The position numbers and the translations under genes were made by a program. A stretch of DNA of 64,000 nt from Crocinitomicaceae bacterium (GTDB lineage Bacteria; Bacteroidota; Bacteroidia; Flavobacteriales_D; Sanyastnellaceae), in NCBI GenBank assembly GCA_002700285.1, contig PACT01000024.1:1-64000 (forward strand), read 5' to 3'. Positions 8,509 through 17,680 of this stretch are shown in pieces. Below the pieces are notes generated by a model. That model had not been told where the DNA came from, ran no database searches, and saw only the letters and a list, made by a program, of their open reading frames with translations. Each line of letters opens with the position of its first letter. Positions within the stretch are counted from its first letter, which is position 1.

Positions 8509-9697
8509 AAACATACGTTTGGCTGATCTTTTTAAATCCGCTGCTGAAAACCTAGCCCCTCAACTTTCTATTTGGAGAAGGCATCTTCATTCTCATCCTG
8601 AACTCTCATATGAGGAATATGAAACGATGAAATATGTCTCTGGAGAATTAGATAAAATGGGGGTAAGCCACACTTCGGGTGTCGCAAATACTGGTATCGT
8701 TGCTACAATTGAAAGCAATGACCCCACATCTCGGTTAATGGCATTGCGTGCAGATCTAGACGCTCTACCTATTCAAGAACTTAACGATGTTCCTTATGCT
8801 TCTTGTAACCCCGGAGTGATGCATGCGTGCGGACACGATGTACATACGACTTCACTTCTAGGTGCTGCTCACATACTCTCCACAACCAAAGATCAATGGA
8901 AGGGCACGGTGCGATTGATCTTCCAACCTGGAGAAGAACAGCTTCCCGGCGGAGCCTCTCTTATGGTGGCAGAAGGCGTCCTTAAAAACCCTACACCATC
9001 TCACATCCTTGGATCACATGTATTCCCTGAACTCCCTGCCGGTCATGTAGGGATGCGTCCAGGAACGTATATGGCATCCGCAGATGAAATTCATCTTACC
9101 ATTGTAGGGAAAGGGGGCCATGCGGCACTCCCCGAGAATCAGTCAAATCCACTCATTGTGGCATCAGAAATAATTTTGGCACTGGAAAAGTTAATACATG
9201 AACGGCCAGACCCCAGCATCAAGACAGTGCTTGCATTTGGGTTTATTGAAGGGTTGGGTGCGACAAATGTCATCCCAAATCAAGTTCATCTTAAAGGGAC
9301 CTTCAGATCACTTAACGAAACGTGGAGATACGAAGTTCACAAGAAAATGAAATCCATTGTGGAAGAGATCTGCAAGAAAAGAGGTGCTTCAGCTGACCTA
9401 AAAATACCTGTTGGATATCCGAGTGTTTATAATGATCCTGATTTAACCGCAAGGATGAAATCAAGTGCCATTGCATTCTTGGGGAAGGAAAAAGTGCATG
9501 ATCTTCCTGTACGAATGACCGCGGAGGATTTTAGCTTTTACGCGAGAGAAATTCCTGGTTGTTTCTATAGAATTGGAACGTCTAGCCCCACTTCTGATTT
9601 GGGACATCGTGGACTACACACACCTCATTTCGATGTCGATGAAGACGCTTTAAAACTTGGCGCTGGACTTATGGCTTATGCCGCAGCAACGACTTAA
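8498..9697 (+). CDS. M20 family amidohydrolase (N-acyl-amino acid/hippurate hydrolase type)
   Basis: A ~399-residue zinc peptidase/amidohydrolase of family M20D. Metal ligands are visible in MHACGHDVHTT and in PGEEQLPGGA, with the conserved His-rich dimerisation insert (GKGGHAALPE) and the C-terminal MTAEDFSFYAREIPGCFYRIG block. Relatives cleave N-acyl or N-acetyl groups from amino acids and peptides. The ORF track begins at a GTG (8480); the ATG at 8498 is a better start because it matches the family N-terminus and reduces the overlap with the TauE-like gene to 11 nt. Cytoplasmic, no signal peptide. The precise substrate cannot be told from the sequence. Confidence 0.92.
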   Translation: MELKNIRLADLFKSAAENLAPQLSIWRRHLHSHPELSYEEYETMKYVSGELDKMGVSHTSGVANTGIVATIESNDPTSRLMALRADLDALPIQELNDVPYASCNPGVMHACGHDVHTTSLLGAAHILSTTKDQWKGTVRLIFQPGEEQLPGGASLMVAEGVLKNPTPSHILGSHVFPELPAGHVGMRPGTYMASADEIHLTIVGKGGHAALPENQSNPLIVASEIILALEKLIHERPDPSIKTVLAFGFIEGLGATNVIPNQVHLKGTFRSLNETWRYEVHKKMKSIVEEICKKRGASADLKIPVGYPSVYNDPDLTARMKSSAIAFLGKEKVHDLPVRMTAEDFSFYAREIPGCFYRIGTSSPTSDLGHRGLHTPHFDVDEDALKLGAGLMAYAAATT

Positions 9698-9703
9698 GTA
9701 AGA

Positions 9704-11902
9704 TTAATTCGCGACGTCACTTAGAAACTTGACCCGCATCAATCTAAGTTCATCTTCAGAGTAGGTTCCCTCAAATTCAACCAATGCTGAGTCAATCCCT
9801 TCGTCTTCTGTTTCACTATAAAACTCAAACAGTTCCTCCACGCAATCTTCATCCATAGATTCTTGAATAAGGTGGTCGATATTAACTTTGGTTCCAGCAG
9901 CGACGATTTGTTCTATTTCACCAAATACTTCTTGTCGCGTTAAATTCGTACGAGCCGCCATGTCATCAAGATTCATCTTTCTGTCAATTTGTTGAATAAT
10001 TGACACCTTGTTGGAAGATTTCTTGGACGAAGTCCTCACCAGCAAATCTTCTGCTCGCTCTATGTCATTCTCCATGACATATTTAGAAATAAGTTCTAGA
10101 AACCGAAGACCAAACTTTGTTGCCTTACCTGCGCCCACTCCGGTAATCCGTAACAATTCATCTTCCTTGATTGGATAGTGAATTGCCATTTCGTCCAGTG
10201 ATACATCTTGAAAAATAACGTAAGGAGGTAAACTCTTTTCATCAGCGATGTCCTTCCTCAAGGTAACGAGCATCTTTCTAAGTGTCGCATCTGCAACCCC
10301 TCCCTGTCCTCGTCGGGTTTGCACCATTGTGTCTCCAGTATCCACATCTCTGTAATCTCTTTCTTCTGAGAGCATCACTGGTTTCGGATTCATAAGAAAG
10401 TCCTGGCCTTTTTCCGTAATCTTTAAAATTCCGTATTTCTCAATTTCTTTCTTCAAGAATCCAAGAACAATCGCCTGACGTATGATGCCTTTCCAATATC
10501 TATCTGACTTCTCTTTTCCTCGCTCCCAAAATGAGCTTTTATCACCTTCATAATCATCTACCTCTCTGTTGTGCTCACCGATAAGAATCGCTGAAATAAA
10601 CTGCATTTTATGAGCCTCTTTATGCTCAAGCGTAGCACTAATGACCATATGAATTTCTTCCTGACCATCGTATTGAGGCTTTGGATATCTCATATTGTCG
10701 CAATTTTTTGCGCCGGGTCCATTTACTTCATCAAATTCTTCACCGAAATAGTGAAGTAAGAATTTTCGGCGAGACACAGACGTTTCAGCATAGGCCATGA
10801 CTTCTTGTAAAAGTTGAGAGCCAATCTCCTGTTCAGCAATAGGTTTGCCTTGTAAAAACTTCTCAAGCTTTTCGATATCCTTGTGGCTATAGAAAGCGAT
10901 ACAATGCCCTTCTCCTCCGTCACGACCCGCACGACCTGTTTCTTGATAATAGCTTTCTAAACTTTTAGGGATGTCATAGTGTATGACTGATCTCACGTCT
11001 GGTTTATCTATGCCCATTCCGAATGCGATCGTCGCAACAATAATATCCACATCTTGCATAAGAAACTGATCCTGTATTCGGCTTCTCGTTTTAGAATCCT
11101 TTCCAGCGTGATAAGGCAACGCCTTAATCCCATTGACGGATAGCGTTTCAGCAATTTGTTCCACTTTCTTTCTGCTCAAACAGTAAACGATACCGCTTTT
11201 TCCTTTGTTGTTAAGGCTGTATTGAACAATCTGCTTGAGAGCATCTTTTTTAGGTCGAACTTCATAATAAAGGTTGTCCCTGTTAAAGGATGACTTGATT
11301 AAAGTTGCATTGACCATTTGAAGGTTCTTCTGAATATCTTGTTGAACCTTGGGTGTCGCAGTTGCTGTGAGCGCGATGATAGGCACATCTGCAATTTGTT
11401 TGATGATGGGGCGGATCCGTCTGTACTCAGGACGAAAGTCGTGCCCCCATTCAGAAATACAGTGCGCCTCATCTACAGCAACGAAACTGATCTTTACAGA
11501 TTTCAAAAACTCTATGTTGCTTTCTTTGGTGAGGGTTTCTGGGGCAACATAAAGCAACTTTGTTTTTCCTGAGACTACGTCTGCCCTCACTTGCTCCGCT
11601 TCAGACTTATTTAAAGATGAATTTAGAAAATGAGTGATTGCTGGGTCGGCGTGATTGCCTCGCATGGCATCCACTTGATTTTTCATCAGCGCAATCAATG
11701 GTGACACGACAATCGCGACACCCTCTAGCATTAGGGCAGGTAGCTGGTAACACATGGACTTCCCTCCACCTGTAGGCATAATGACAAAGGTGTCTTTCCC
11801 ATTGAGTACACTCTGGATTGCAGTTTCTTGCTCACCCTTGAATTCATTAAATCCAAAATATGTTTGTAAAGCGCTTAGTGGCGATTCATCAATCAGGCTC
11901 AT
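9704..11902 (-). CDS. recQ: ATP-dependent DNA helicase RecQ
   Basis: A 732-residue superfamily 2 helicase of the RecQ family, acting in recombination and replication-fork repair. Helicase motifs: MPTGGGKSMCYQLPA (Walker A, residues 42-56), VDEAHCISEWGHDFRPEY (motif II plus the aromatic loop), ALTATAT (III), and YYQETGRAGRDG (VI). An RQC winged helix and a C-terminal HRDC domain follow (RITGVGAGKATKFG), then a further C-terminal extension. The zinc-binding subdomain is degenerate: the region SRRKFLLHYFGEEFD...AKNCDNM keeps one of the four cysteines present in E. coli RecQ. The gene converges with the amidohydrolase and is divergent from kdsD. Confidence 0.96.
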   Translation of the reverse strand: MSLIDESPLSALQTYFGFNEFKGEQETAIQSVLNGKDTFVIMPTGGGKSMCYQLPALMLEGVAIVVSPLIALMKNQVDAMRGNHADPAITHFLNSSLNKSEAEQVRADVVSGKTKLLYVAPETLTKESNIEFLKSVKISFVAVDEAHCISEWGHDFRPEYRRIRPIIKQIADVPIIALTATATPKVQQDIQKNLQMVNATLIKSSFNRDNLYYEVRPKKDALKQIVQYSLNNKGKSGIVYCLSRKKVEQIAETLSVNGIKALPYHAGKDSKTRSRIQDQFLMQDVDIIVATIAFGMGIDKPDVRSVIHYDIPKSLESYYQETGRAGRDGGEGHCIAFYSHKDIEKLEKFLQGKPIAEQEIGSQLLQEVMAYAETSVSRRKFLLHYFGEEFDEVNGPGAKNCDNMRYPKPQYDGQEEIHMVISATLEHKEAHKMQFISAILIGEHNREVDDYEGDKSSFWERGKEKSDRYWKGIIRQAIVLGFLKKEIEKYGILKITEKGQDFLMNPKPVMLSEERDYRDVDTGDTMVQTRRGQGGVADATLRKMLVTLRKDIADEKSLPPYVIFQDVSLDEMAIHYPIKEDELLRITGVGAGKATKFGLRFLELISKYVMENDIERAEDLLVRTSSKKSSNKVSIIQQIDRKMNLDDMAARTNLTRQEVFGEIEQIVAAGTKVNIDHLIQESMDEDCVEELFEFYSETEDEGIDSALVEFEGTYSEDELRLMRVKFLSDVAN

Positions 11903-11909
11903 CGATGTT

Positions 11910-11917
11910 TAAATTTG
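11910..11917 (+). promoter_or_regulatory. Candidate -7 element for kdsD
   Basis: TAAATTTG matches the Bacteroidota -7 consensus TAnnTTTG and lies about 50 nt before the kdsD ATG. I see no convincing TTG at the -33 position, so confidence is limited. The element falls inside the first codons of the longer ORF-track start, favouring the internal ATG at 11969. Confidence 0.35.
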
Positions 11918-11968
11918 CTCATTATAAAGATAAGAAGTTTAACCTATTTTGCAACCATAAATTTATAT

Positions 11969-12976
11969 ATGGGCCATAAAAATTTAAATCCACCCTCTTC
12001 ATCTGAGTCAATTCTACAACGAGGCACCCAAACACTTCGTCTAGAAGCTGAAGCAATCAATCGACTTGCAGACCAACTAGGCACTCCTTTTGTTGATGTC
12101 ATCAATCTCATCATGAAGACCTCTGGAAGGGTCGTTTTAACAGGTGTAGGCAAAAGTGCAGATGTGGGGAGAAAAATTGTTGCTACGCTTAATTCGACGG
12201 GTTCACCTGCCCTTTTTGTCCATGCAGGAGATGCAGTCCATGGTGACTTAGGGGGGATTCAGGAGGGAGATGTCGTCATATGTCTCTCTAAAAGTGGAAG
12301 GAGTGCAGAAATGATCGCTTTGGCGCCTTTGTTAAAAGAACACGGTCATACAATTGTGGGCGTCACAGGAGTTGCTGATTCACCACTCGCTCAACAATCT
12401 GACATCGTCTTACTCGCTGGGGGTGATGCCGAAGCTTGCCCATATAACCTTGCCCCTACTACGAGCACAGCTGTACAGATGGCGTTGGGGGATGCCTTGG
12501 CGATGTGCCTTATGGAAGCCAAGGGGTTTGGGGCGGAAGATTTTGCGAGATTTCATCCTGGAGGTGCACTCGGAAGACGGCTTACAGTGAGGCTTAACGA
12601 TCTTATTGATCCCGAGAGAAGACCCTCAGTCACCTTTGATTCTCAGATACAAGATGTCCTTCTCTCCATGACAGCCGGCAGATATGGAGCGACTGCGATT
12701 GTGGGTTCGGAATCAAACATTGTTGGAATCATCACCGATGGAGACTTAAGAAGAGCTCTCGTAGTAGGCAATGCCATCAATTCAAAAGCTGAGGAGATCA
12801 TGACGCCGAAACCATTTGCGATGTTAGGAACCGAACTCGCTGCACATGCTGCAAAAATGATAGAGGACAAAGGAATATCACAGGTCATCGTTACAAATGA
12901 AAATGGAGGGTACACAGGAATGGTTCATTTGCACGATCTTGTTAGAGAAGGCATCACACAGGTAACAACGACATGA
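11969..12976 (+). CDS. kdsD: Arabinose-5-phosphate isomerase (KpsF/GutQ family)
   Basis: A ~335-residue enzyme converting ribulose 5-phosphate to arabinose 5-phosphate, the first step to KDO in lipopolysaccharide. An N-terminal sugar isomerase domain carries GVGKSADVGRKI, SLSKSGRSAEM and the family block HPGGALGRRL; two CBS repeats follow (about residues 205-335, GIITDGDLRRAL and HLHDLVREGI). The ORF track starts 54 nt earlier at a stretch without homology; the ATG at 11969 is the likely start. Its stop overlaps the tatC start by 4 nt (ATGA). The operon continues to lptB, so KDO supply and LPS export are encoded together. Confidence 0.95.
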   Translation: MGHKNLNPPSSSESILQRGTQTLRLEAEAINRLADQLGTPFVDVINLIMKTSGRVVLTGVGKSADVGRKIVATLNSTGSPALFVHAGDAVHGDLGGIQEGDVVICLSKSGRSAEMIALAPLLKEHGHTIVGVTGVADSPLAQQSDIVLLAGGDAEACPYNLAPTTSTAVQMALGDALAMCLMEAKGFGAEDFARFHPGGALGRRLTVRLNDLIDPERRPSVTFDSQIQDVLLSMTAGRYGATAIVGSESNIVGIITDGDLRRALVVGNAINSKAEEIMTPKPFAMLGTELAAHAAKMIEDKGISQVIVTNENGGYTGMVHLHDLVREGITQVTTT

Positions 12977-13824
12977 GCCCTCTTGATCAAGAACTACCCA
13001 ACGAGAAAGAAATGGGCTTTCTCGATCATCTAGAAGAAGTCAGAAAAAGATTGTTTTATTCCGCAATGGCGATTGTCGCAGGAGCTACATTTTTATTCAT
13101 TCAAAAAGACTGGTTATTTAACACTGTTCTTTTTGGGCCTAGAAATGAGAACTTTTTCAGCTTTAGGGCTTGGTGTAAACTTTCGGAACTCATCGGAGCA
13201 GGGGACAAACTATGCGTCAAAGACATCTCTTACGAACTCATCAATACAACCATGATGGGCAACTTCACGGCCCACATGATCGTCTCGCTCATCGGAGGAG
13301 CAATCCTTGCGTTCCCCTTTTTAACAATACAATTGTGGGCCTTTGTCAAGCCCGCACTTAAAGCGCCAGAAAAAAAGGCGGCAAGAGGCGCTGCAGCAGC
13401 ATCGTCAACACTGTTTTTCATGGGTGTGGCATTTGGCTATTGGGGAATCGTTCCGCTTTCACTTCAATTCCTAGGTCATTATGAACTCGGAGATTCAATT
13501 GCGGGAACAGTTGTAGCCCATAGAATAGGCGTAATGTCATATGTGAAGACAGTGGCGACCATTTCGTTCTCTTCAGGTCTGATTTTCCAATTGCCCGTAT
13601 TGATATTCTTTCTCGCTCGAGCAGGAATTGTGACACCGAAAGGTCTTAAAAAGTATCGCAGACATGCACTTGTGGGGATTCTTGTCCTGTCTGCAATTAT
13701 CACTCCACCAGATGTTACAAGCCAAGTCATGGTCTCTATGCCGGTTCTTGCGCTCTACGAGTTAGGAATCATTATTGCCAGAAGAGAAGAGAAAAGAAGA
13801 AAAAAGAAACACAATCACATTTGA
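12973..13824 (+). CDS. tatC: Twin-arginine translocase subunit TatC
   Basis: A 283-residue inner-membrane receptor of the Tat pathway, which exports folded proteins bearing twin-arginine signals. The family N-terminal signature MGFLDHLEEVRKRL is present with its key Glu, followed by six hydrophobic segments and the conserved LPVLIFFLARAGIVT block near the fifth segment. A longer loop between the first two segments (with KLCVKDISYELI) is usual in Bacteroidota. The C-terminus is strongly basic (RREEKRRKKKHNH). It is translationally coupled to kdsD by a 4-nt overlap and to the next gene by TTGA. TatA/B is not in the window. Confidence 0.96.
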   Translation: MSPLDQELPNEKEMGFLDHLEEVRKRLFYSAMAIVAGATFLFIQKDWLFNTVLFGPRNENFFSFRAWCKLSELIGAGDKLCVKDISYELINTTMMGNFTAHMIVSLIGGAILAFPFLTIQLWAFVKPALKAPEKKAARGAAAASSTLFFMGVAFGYWGIVPLSLQFLGHYELGDSIAGTVVAHRIGVMSYVKTVATISFSSGLIFQLPVLIFFLARAGIVTPKGLKKYRRHALVGILVLSAIITPPDVTSQVMVSMPVLALYELGIIIARREEKRRKKKHNHI

Positions 13825-16265
13825 AGTATCTTTTCCTAAGTCTCAGTCTTATTGTCTGTCAATTAAGTCTTTGGAGTCAAACCACCTTGGTATCAGGCCA
13901 TGTTTTTGATGGGGAAACTGGACAAGCGCTGCCATATGTAAATGTGAGCTTTGCAGGCACATCTATCGGCACGATGACGAATATAAAGGGGCGATATGAG
14001 CTCGCAAGTGAACACAAAGTAAGTCGAATCGTTGTCTCTTTCATGGGGTATGCCTCTCAGAGCATTTCTATTCAAAAACAAGTCAAACAAAAGATTGATG
14101 TCGCCCTTGAGCCTAGGAGTATCACACTTGATGCCGCAGAGGTCAGACCCGACAAAAAGAAACAAAATCCAGCAAAACCGCTTATGCAAAGAGTCGCAGA
14201 TGCAAAGCAAGTAAACGACCCTGCCAACATTTCTGCAGTAAGTTATAACTACCACGAAAGACTTCAAATTGACCTTAATGACATTCCTGAAAAGTTGCCT
14301 GCACGAAAGTTCTGGGGCGTTTTCGGGTGGGTATGGGACAATCTAGATTCCAGCGATGTAAGAATCGCGCTTCCAACATTTTTATCAGAATCAATCGGGA
14401 CAAAAAGATCTCAAAAAAAGCCGCGGAGATCAGAACAAAACGTCGAAGCTGCAAGGGCAACTTGGCTTTCCGACGGAGAAAGCTCGACAAGTGTAAGTGC
14501 TGAATTCATCAATATCAACCTCTACGAGAACCAGCTTTTACTTCTTAACAAAGCCTTCACCAGCCCCTTACACGACAGGGGAAATCTCCACTACAGATAC
14601 TACATTCTTGATACGCTAGAGATGCACGGAAGACCTTCATTTCACATGGCATTTGTCCCAAGAAGAAGAGGGGAACTGACTTTTGAGGGTGAATTGTGGA
14701 TTGATACTTTATCTCTTGCATTGAGCAAGGTAGAGGCCAAAATCAGTGAGGGTGCGAATCTTAATTTCGTTCGGGCGTTAAGATGGAGGCAAGAGTACAC
14801 GCGCATTGATGGAAATTGGATCATCATCAAGCAAGAAGATATTATTGACCTCTCCATGACCGGTTCGAGTATGGGGATGTATGTCAGGGGAACGCGAATT
14901 AATACAGATTTCAAATTTTCAGAGCAGTGGCCTGACTCAGTTTGGTCTTCAAGAAGGGATTTAAGTTTTGACAAAGGGAGCAATGACATGCTGGAAAAGG
15001 AATGGGTCTTGAAAAGACCAGAACCCTTGTTGGAAAAAGAATCCAACATTTACTGGATGGCCGATTCTGTTCAATCTATGACACAGTATAAATTGATCAA
15101 GGGGCTTTTATATGGCCTAGGGTCTGGAAATGTGAAGTTGGGGAAGATCGAACTTGGCCCATGGTATTATGCATACTCCAACAACCCCACTGAAGGCAAT
15201 AGATTTAGACTGGGAGTAGAAACCAGCAATGATTTCAGTAGAACATTTCTACCAAAGGCCTTCCTGGCTTATGGATCAAAGGATGAAATCTTTAAGTACG
15301 GTGGAGAACTTACTTGGCTGCAACGTAAAATACCTCGTATCGAATGGTATGCATCACATTCAAAAGATCTTGAACAATTTGGTATGTTAGGCTTTTTTAA
15401 TCAAGGCAATGTGTTTATCTCCGCACTTTCAGTTGAGGGTGGCGCAGTGAATTTAACGGAAGTGGTGAAAACTGAGGCGAGCTTTCTCGCTGAGTTTGGA
15501 TCGGGTTGGTCAACGTTTGTTGAACTCCGACACCGAGACATTACCGCGAGAGGTGAACTTGAATTCCCCTTGCCCGAAAATCAGGAGGGAAATAAAGTGT
15601 TAATTACTGCCGAAAGTACTTTTCAGTTGAGATATGCCCATTCTGAGAAATTTGTCAGCGGTGCATTTAACCGTGTTTCTCTGGGGTCACGATTTCCGAT
15701 CATCACAGCTTCGACGACACAGGCCTGGAAAAATATTGCCGGAAGCCAGTATAGATATGGAAGGTACACCTTGGAACTTGAGGGGAAACTCAGGTTTGGT
15801 CCACTGGGAAGAGTGAGATGGAATACAAACACCGGCATTTACTCAGGAACAGCACCATTTGCGCTGATGGAACTTCAACCTGCGAACGAGACCGCACTTT
15901 CGATACAACCTTCATTCAATTTATTGCGCTATTTCGAGTACGTCACTGACAAATGGGTGCGCGCAAGTGTAGAGTGGCATGGAGAAGGCGCTATTTTAAA
16001 TCACATCCCTCTGATCCGAAGGGCCAAATTTAGAGAAGTCATCGGAATGAAGGGAGTCTTGGGAGCTTGGGACACAAAACACGAAGCACTCGTATCTCTC
16101 CCTGATGGTACAACAGGTCTGAATGGCATCTATGCAGAAGGTGTCATCGGTATCGAAAATATTTTTCAATTATTCCGTATCGATTACCACAGACGACTTA
16201 CGGGGTCTACAGAAGGGATGAGAGATAATTGGGGAATCCGATTGGGTTTTTCTGTTGAACTTTAA
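13821..16265 (+). CDS. DUF5686 / carboxypeptidase-regulatory-domain outer-membrane protein
   Basis: An 814-residue exported protein. After a signal peptide (LSLIVCQLSLWSQ) comes a carboxypeptidase regulatory-like domain of the type found at the N-terminus of SusC-like receptors (SGHVFDGETGQALPYVNVSFAGTS cut short here, then GRYELAS and IVVSFMGY). The remaining ~700 residues match the DUF5686 family pattern: a long soluble part followed by a barrel-like C-terminal half ending IRLGFSVEL. There is no TonB-receptor plug domain. The start is a TTG overlapping the tatC stop as TTGA. Function unknown; placement between tatC and lptB suggests an envelope role. Outer-membrane location is inferred. Confidence 0.8.
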   Translation: MKYLFLSLSLIVCQLSLWSQTTLVSGHVFDGETGQALPYVNVSFAGTSIGTMTNIKGRYELASEHKVSRIVVSFMGYASQSISIQKQVKQKIDVALEPRSITLDAAEVRPDKKKQNPAKPLMQRVADAKQVNDPANISAVSYNYHERLQIDLNDIPEKLPARKFWGVFGWVWDNLDSSDVRIALPTFLSESIGTKRSQKKPRRSEQNVEAARATWLSDGESSTSVSAEFININLYENQLLLLNKAFTSPLHDRGNLHYRYYILDTLEMHGRPSFHMAFVPRRRGELTFEGELWIDTLSLALSKVEAKISEGANLNFVRALRWRQEYTRIDGNWIIIKQEDIIDLSMTGSSMGMYVRGTRINTDFKFSEQWPDSVWSSRRDLSFDKGSNDMLEKEWVLKRPEPLLEKESNIYWMADSVQSMTQYKLIKGLLYGLGSGNVKLGKIELGPWYYAYSNNPTEGNRFRLGVETSNDFSRTFLPKAFLAYGSKDEIFKYGGELTWLQRKIPRIEWYASHSKDLEQFGMLGFFNQGNVFISALSVEGGAVNLTEVVKTEASFLAEFGSGWSTFVELRHRDITARGELEFPLPENQEGNKVLITAESTFQLRYAHSEKFVSGAFNRVSLGSRFPIITASTTQAWKNIAGSQYRYGRYTLELEGKLRFGPLGRVRWNTNTGIYSGTAPFALMELQPANETALSIQPSFNLLRYFEYVTDKWVRASVEWHGEGAILNHIPLIRRAKFREVIGMKGVLGAWDTKHEALVSLPDGTTGLNGIYAEGVIGIENIFQLFRIDYHRRLTGSTEGMRDNWGIRLGFSVEL

Positions 16266-16305
16266 TATGCGTTATCTGAAATAATAATCGTTGTAATTTT
16301 ACACC

Positions 16306-17061
16306 ATGGGATTAACGAATGATCTAAACGACGCTTTACATTCTGAAGGACTTGTCAAAAGCTACGGAGGACGAAAGGTTGTGAATGATGTCAGTTTTTA
16401 CATTAAACCTGGAGAGGTCGTAGGGTTACTGGGTCCAAATGGTGCAGGCAAAACCACAAGCTTCTATGCAATCGTAGGGTTGGTTCGACCAGATGAAGGA
16501 CGGGTCTTCATCGGAAAAGAAGAAATCACAAGGACGCCGATGCACGAAAGAGCAAAGAAGGGCATTGGATATCTCCCTCAAGAAGCGTCTGTTTTCAGAG
16601 CTTTGTCAGTCGAGGATAACTTAAAAGCCATATTAGAATTACAAGCCCTTTCCCAAGAAGCGCAAGCCGTTAAATTAGAAGAGGTGATCGAAGAGTTTGG
16701 GCTGAATAAGGTGAGGAAAAGTATGGGCAACGTTTTGTCTGGTGGAGAGAGACGAAGAACTGAGATTGCCCGAGCATTGTGTTGCTCTCCTACATTCATC
16801 CTTTTGGATGAGCCATTTGCAGGTGTCGACCCCATCGCGGTTGAGGATATTCAACGTATCGTGATTCAGTTAAGTCAAAAAGGAATCGGCATCTTAATTA
16901 CAGATCACAACGTGCAAGAAACACTTCACATCACTGACAGGGCATATTTGCTTTTTGAAGGCCAAATCCTAAAAGAAGGTACCGCCGCGTCACTTGCTTC
17001 GGACGCGCAGGTAAGACGCCTTTACCTTGGTGAAAATTTCGAATTAAGACCCAGCAGGTAA
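16306..17061 (+). CDS. lptB: LPS export ABC transporter ATP-binding protein
   Basis: A 251-residue cytoplasmic ATPase that powers extraction of lipopolysaccharide from the inner membrane with LptFG. Walker A is [16 protein letters not shown], the LptB-typical Q-loop region is [19 protein letters not shown], the signature is [15 protein letters not shown] and Walker B is [18 protein letters not shown] carries the switch His. These blocks separate LptB from branched-chain amino acid transporters. The stop overlaps the convergent ribE by 18 nt. Sits 40 nt after the DUF5686 gene and probably shares its transcript. Confidence 0.95.
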   Translation: MGLTNDLNDALHSEGLVKSYGGRKVVNDVSFYIKPGEVVGLLGPNGAGKTTSFYAIVGLVRPDEGRVFIGKEEITRTPMHERAKKGIGYLPQEASVFRALSVEDNLKAILELQALSQEAQAVKLEEVIEEFGLNKVRKSMGNVLSGGERRRTEIARALCCSPTFILLDEPFAGVDPIAVEDIQRIVIQLSQKGIGILITDHNVQETLHITDRAYLLFEGQILKEGTAASLASDAQVRRLYLGENFELRPSR

Positions 17062-17655
17062 TCTCGCAGACAAGATTTTTGACATGTATTTTCCAAAGAT
17101 GTCAAACTCTAGATTTACGGTATCTCTCGGCACCAATGTGTGCATGTTCGTTTCATTCCATGTATAAGGTATGAGCGCAACAGAAAATGAATTTTGTGCG
17201 CTTTCAACAACGGTCAATGAGATCCCATTAATGGTCACAGATCCTTTGGGAACGGTAATCCAAGCGGGGTTTTCAAGCGTTGAAGCGTGTTCAAATGTAA
17301 GAACGTAAGAACCATCTCTCGACTCAGAACCAACAAGAACACCTGTCGTATCAATATGACCTTGAACCATGTGACCGTCGAGGCGGTCACCGAGACGAAC
17401 ACATCGCTCGAGATTGACTTGATCCCCAAGCTTCCAGCTGCCGAGTCGGGTCCGAATGAGTGTTTCTTCAATCGCGGTCACTGTATACCGTTCGGCATCG
17501 CACTTGACGACAGTGAGACAGGTTCCGTCATGGGAAACACTTTGGTCTATTTTAAGTTCAGACGAAAAGGGACAACGAAGTGTGAAGTGGACATTTGAAC
17601 CCTCTTTCTCAATACCCTCGATGACTCCTAAGGATTCAATAATTCCTGTAAACAT
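17044..17655 (-). CDS. ribE: Riboflavin synthase, alpha subunit
   Basis: A ~203-residue enzyme that dismutates two molecules of 6,7-dimethyl-8-ribityllumazine to riboflavin. It opens with the invariant [10 protein letters not shown] and contains two lumazine-binding repeats; SHDGTCLTV and INGISLTV are the paired motifs and [12 protein letters not shown] is the linker block. The ORF track extends 73 residues upstream, but that extension runs into the neighbouring cargo gene and has no family similarity, so the ATG at 17653-17655 is the start. The 3' end overlaps lptB on the opposite strand by 18 nt. Confidence 0.95.
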   Translation of the reverse strand: MFTGIIESLGVIEGIEKEGSNVHFTLRCPFSSELKIDQSVSHDGTCLTVVKCDAERYTVTAIEETLIRTRLGSWKLGDQVNLERCVRLGDRLDGHMVQGHIDTTGVLVGSESRDGSYVLTFEHASTLENPAWITVPKGSVTINGISLTVVESAQNSFSVALIPYTWNETNMHTLVPRDTVNLEFDIFGKYMSKILSARLPAGS

Positions 17656-17680
17656 CCTTTCGTGATTTTTCCGTTTCGTG

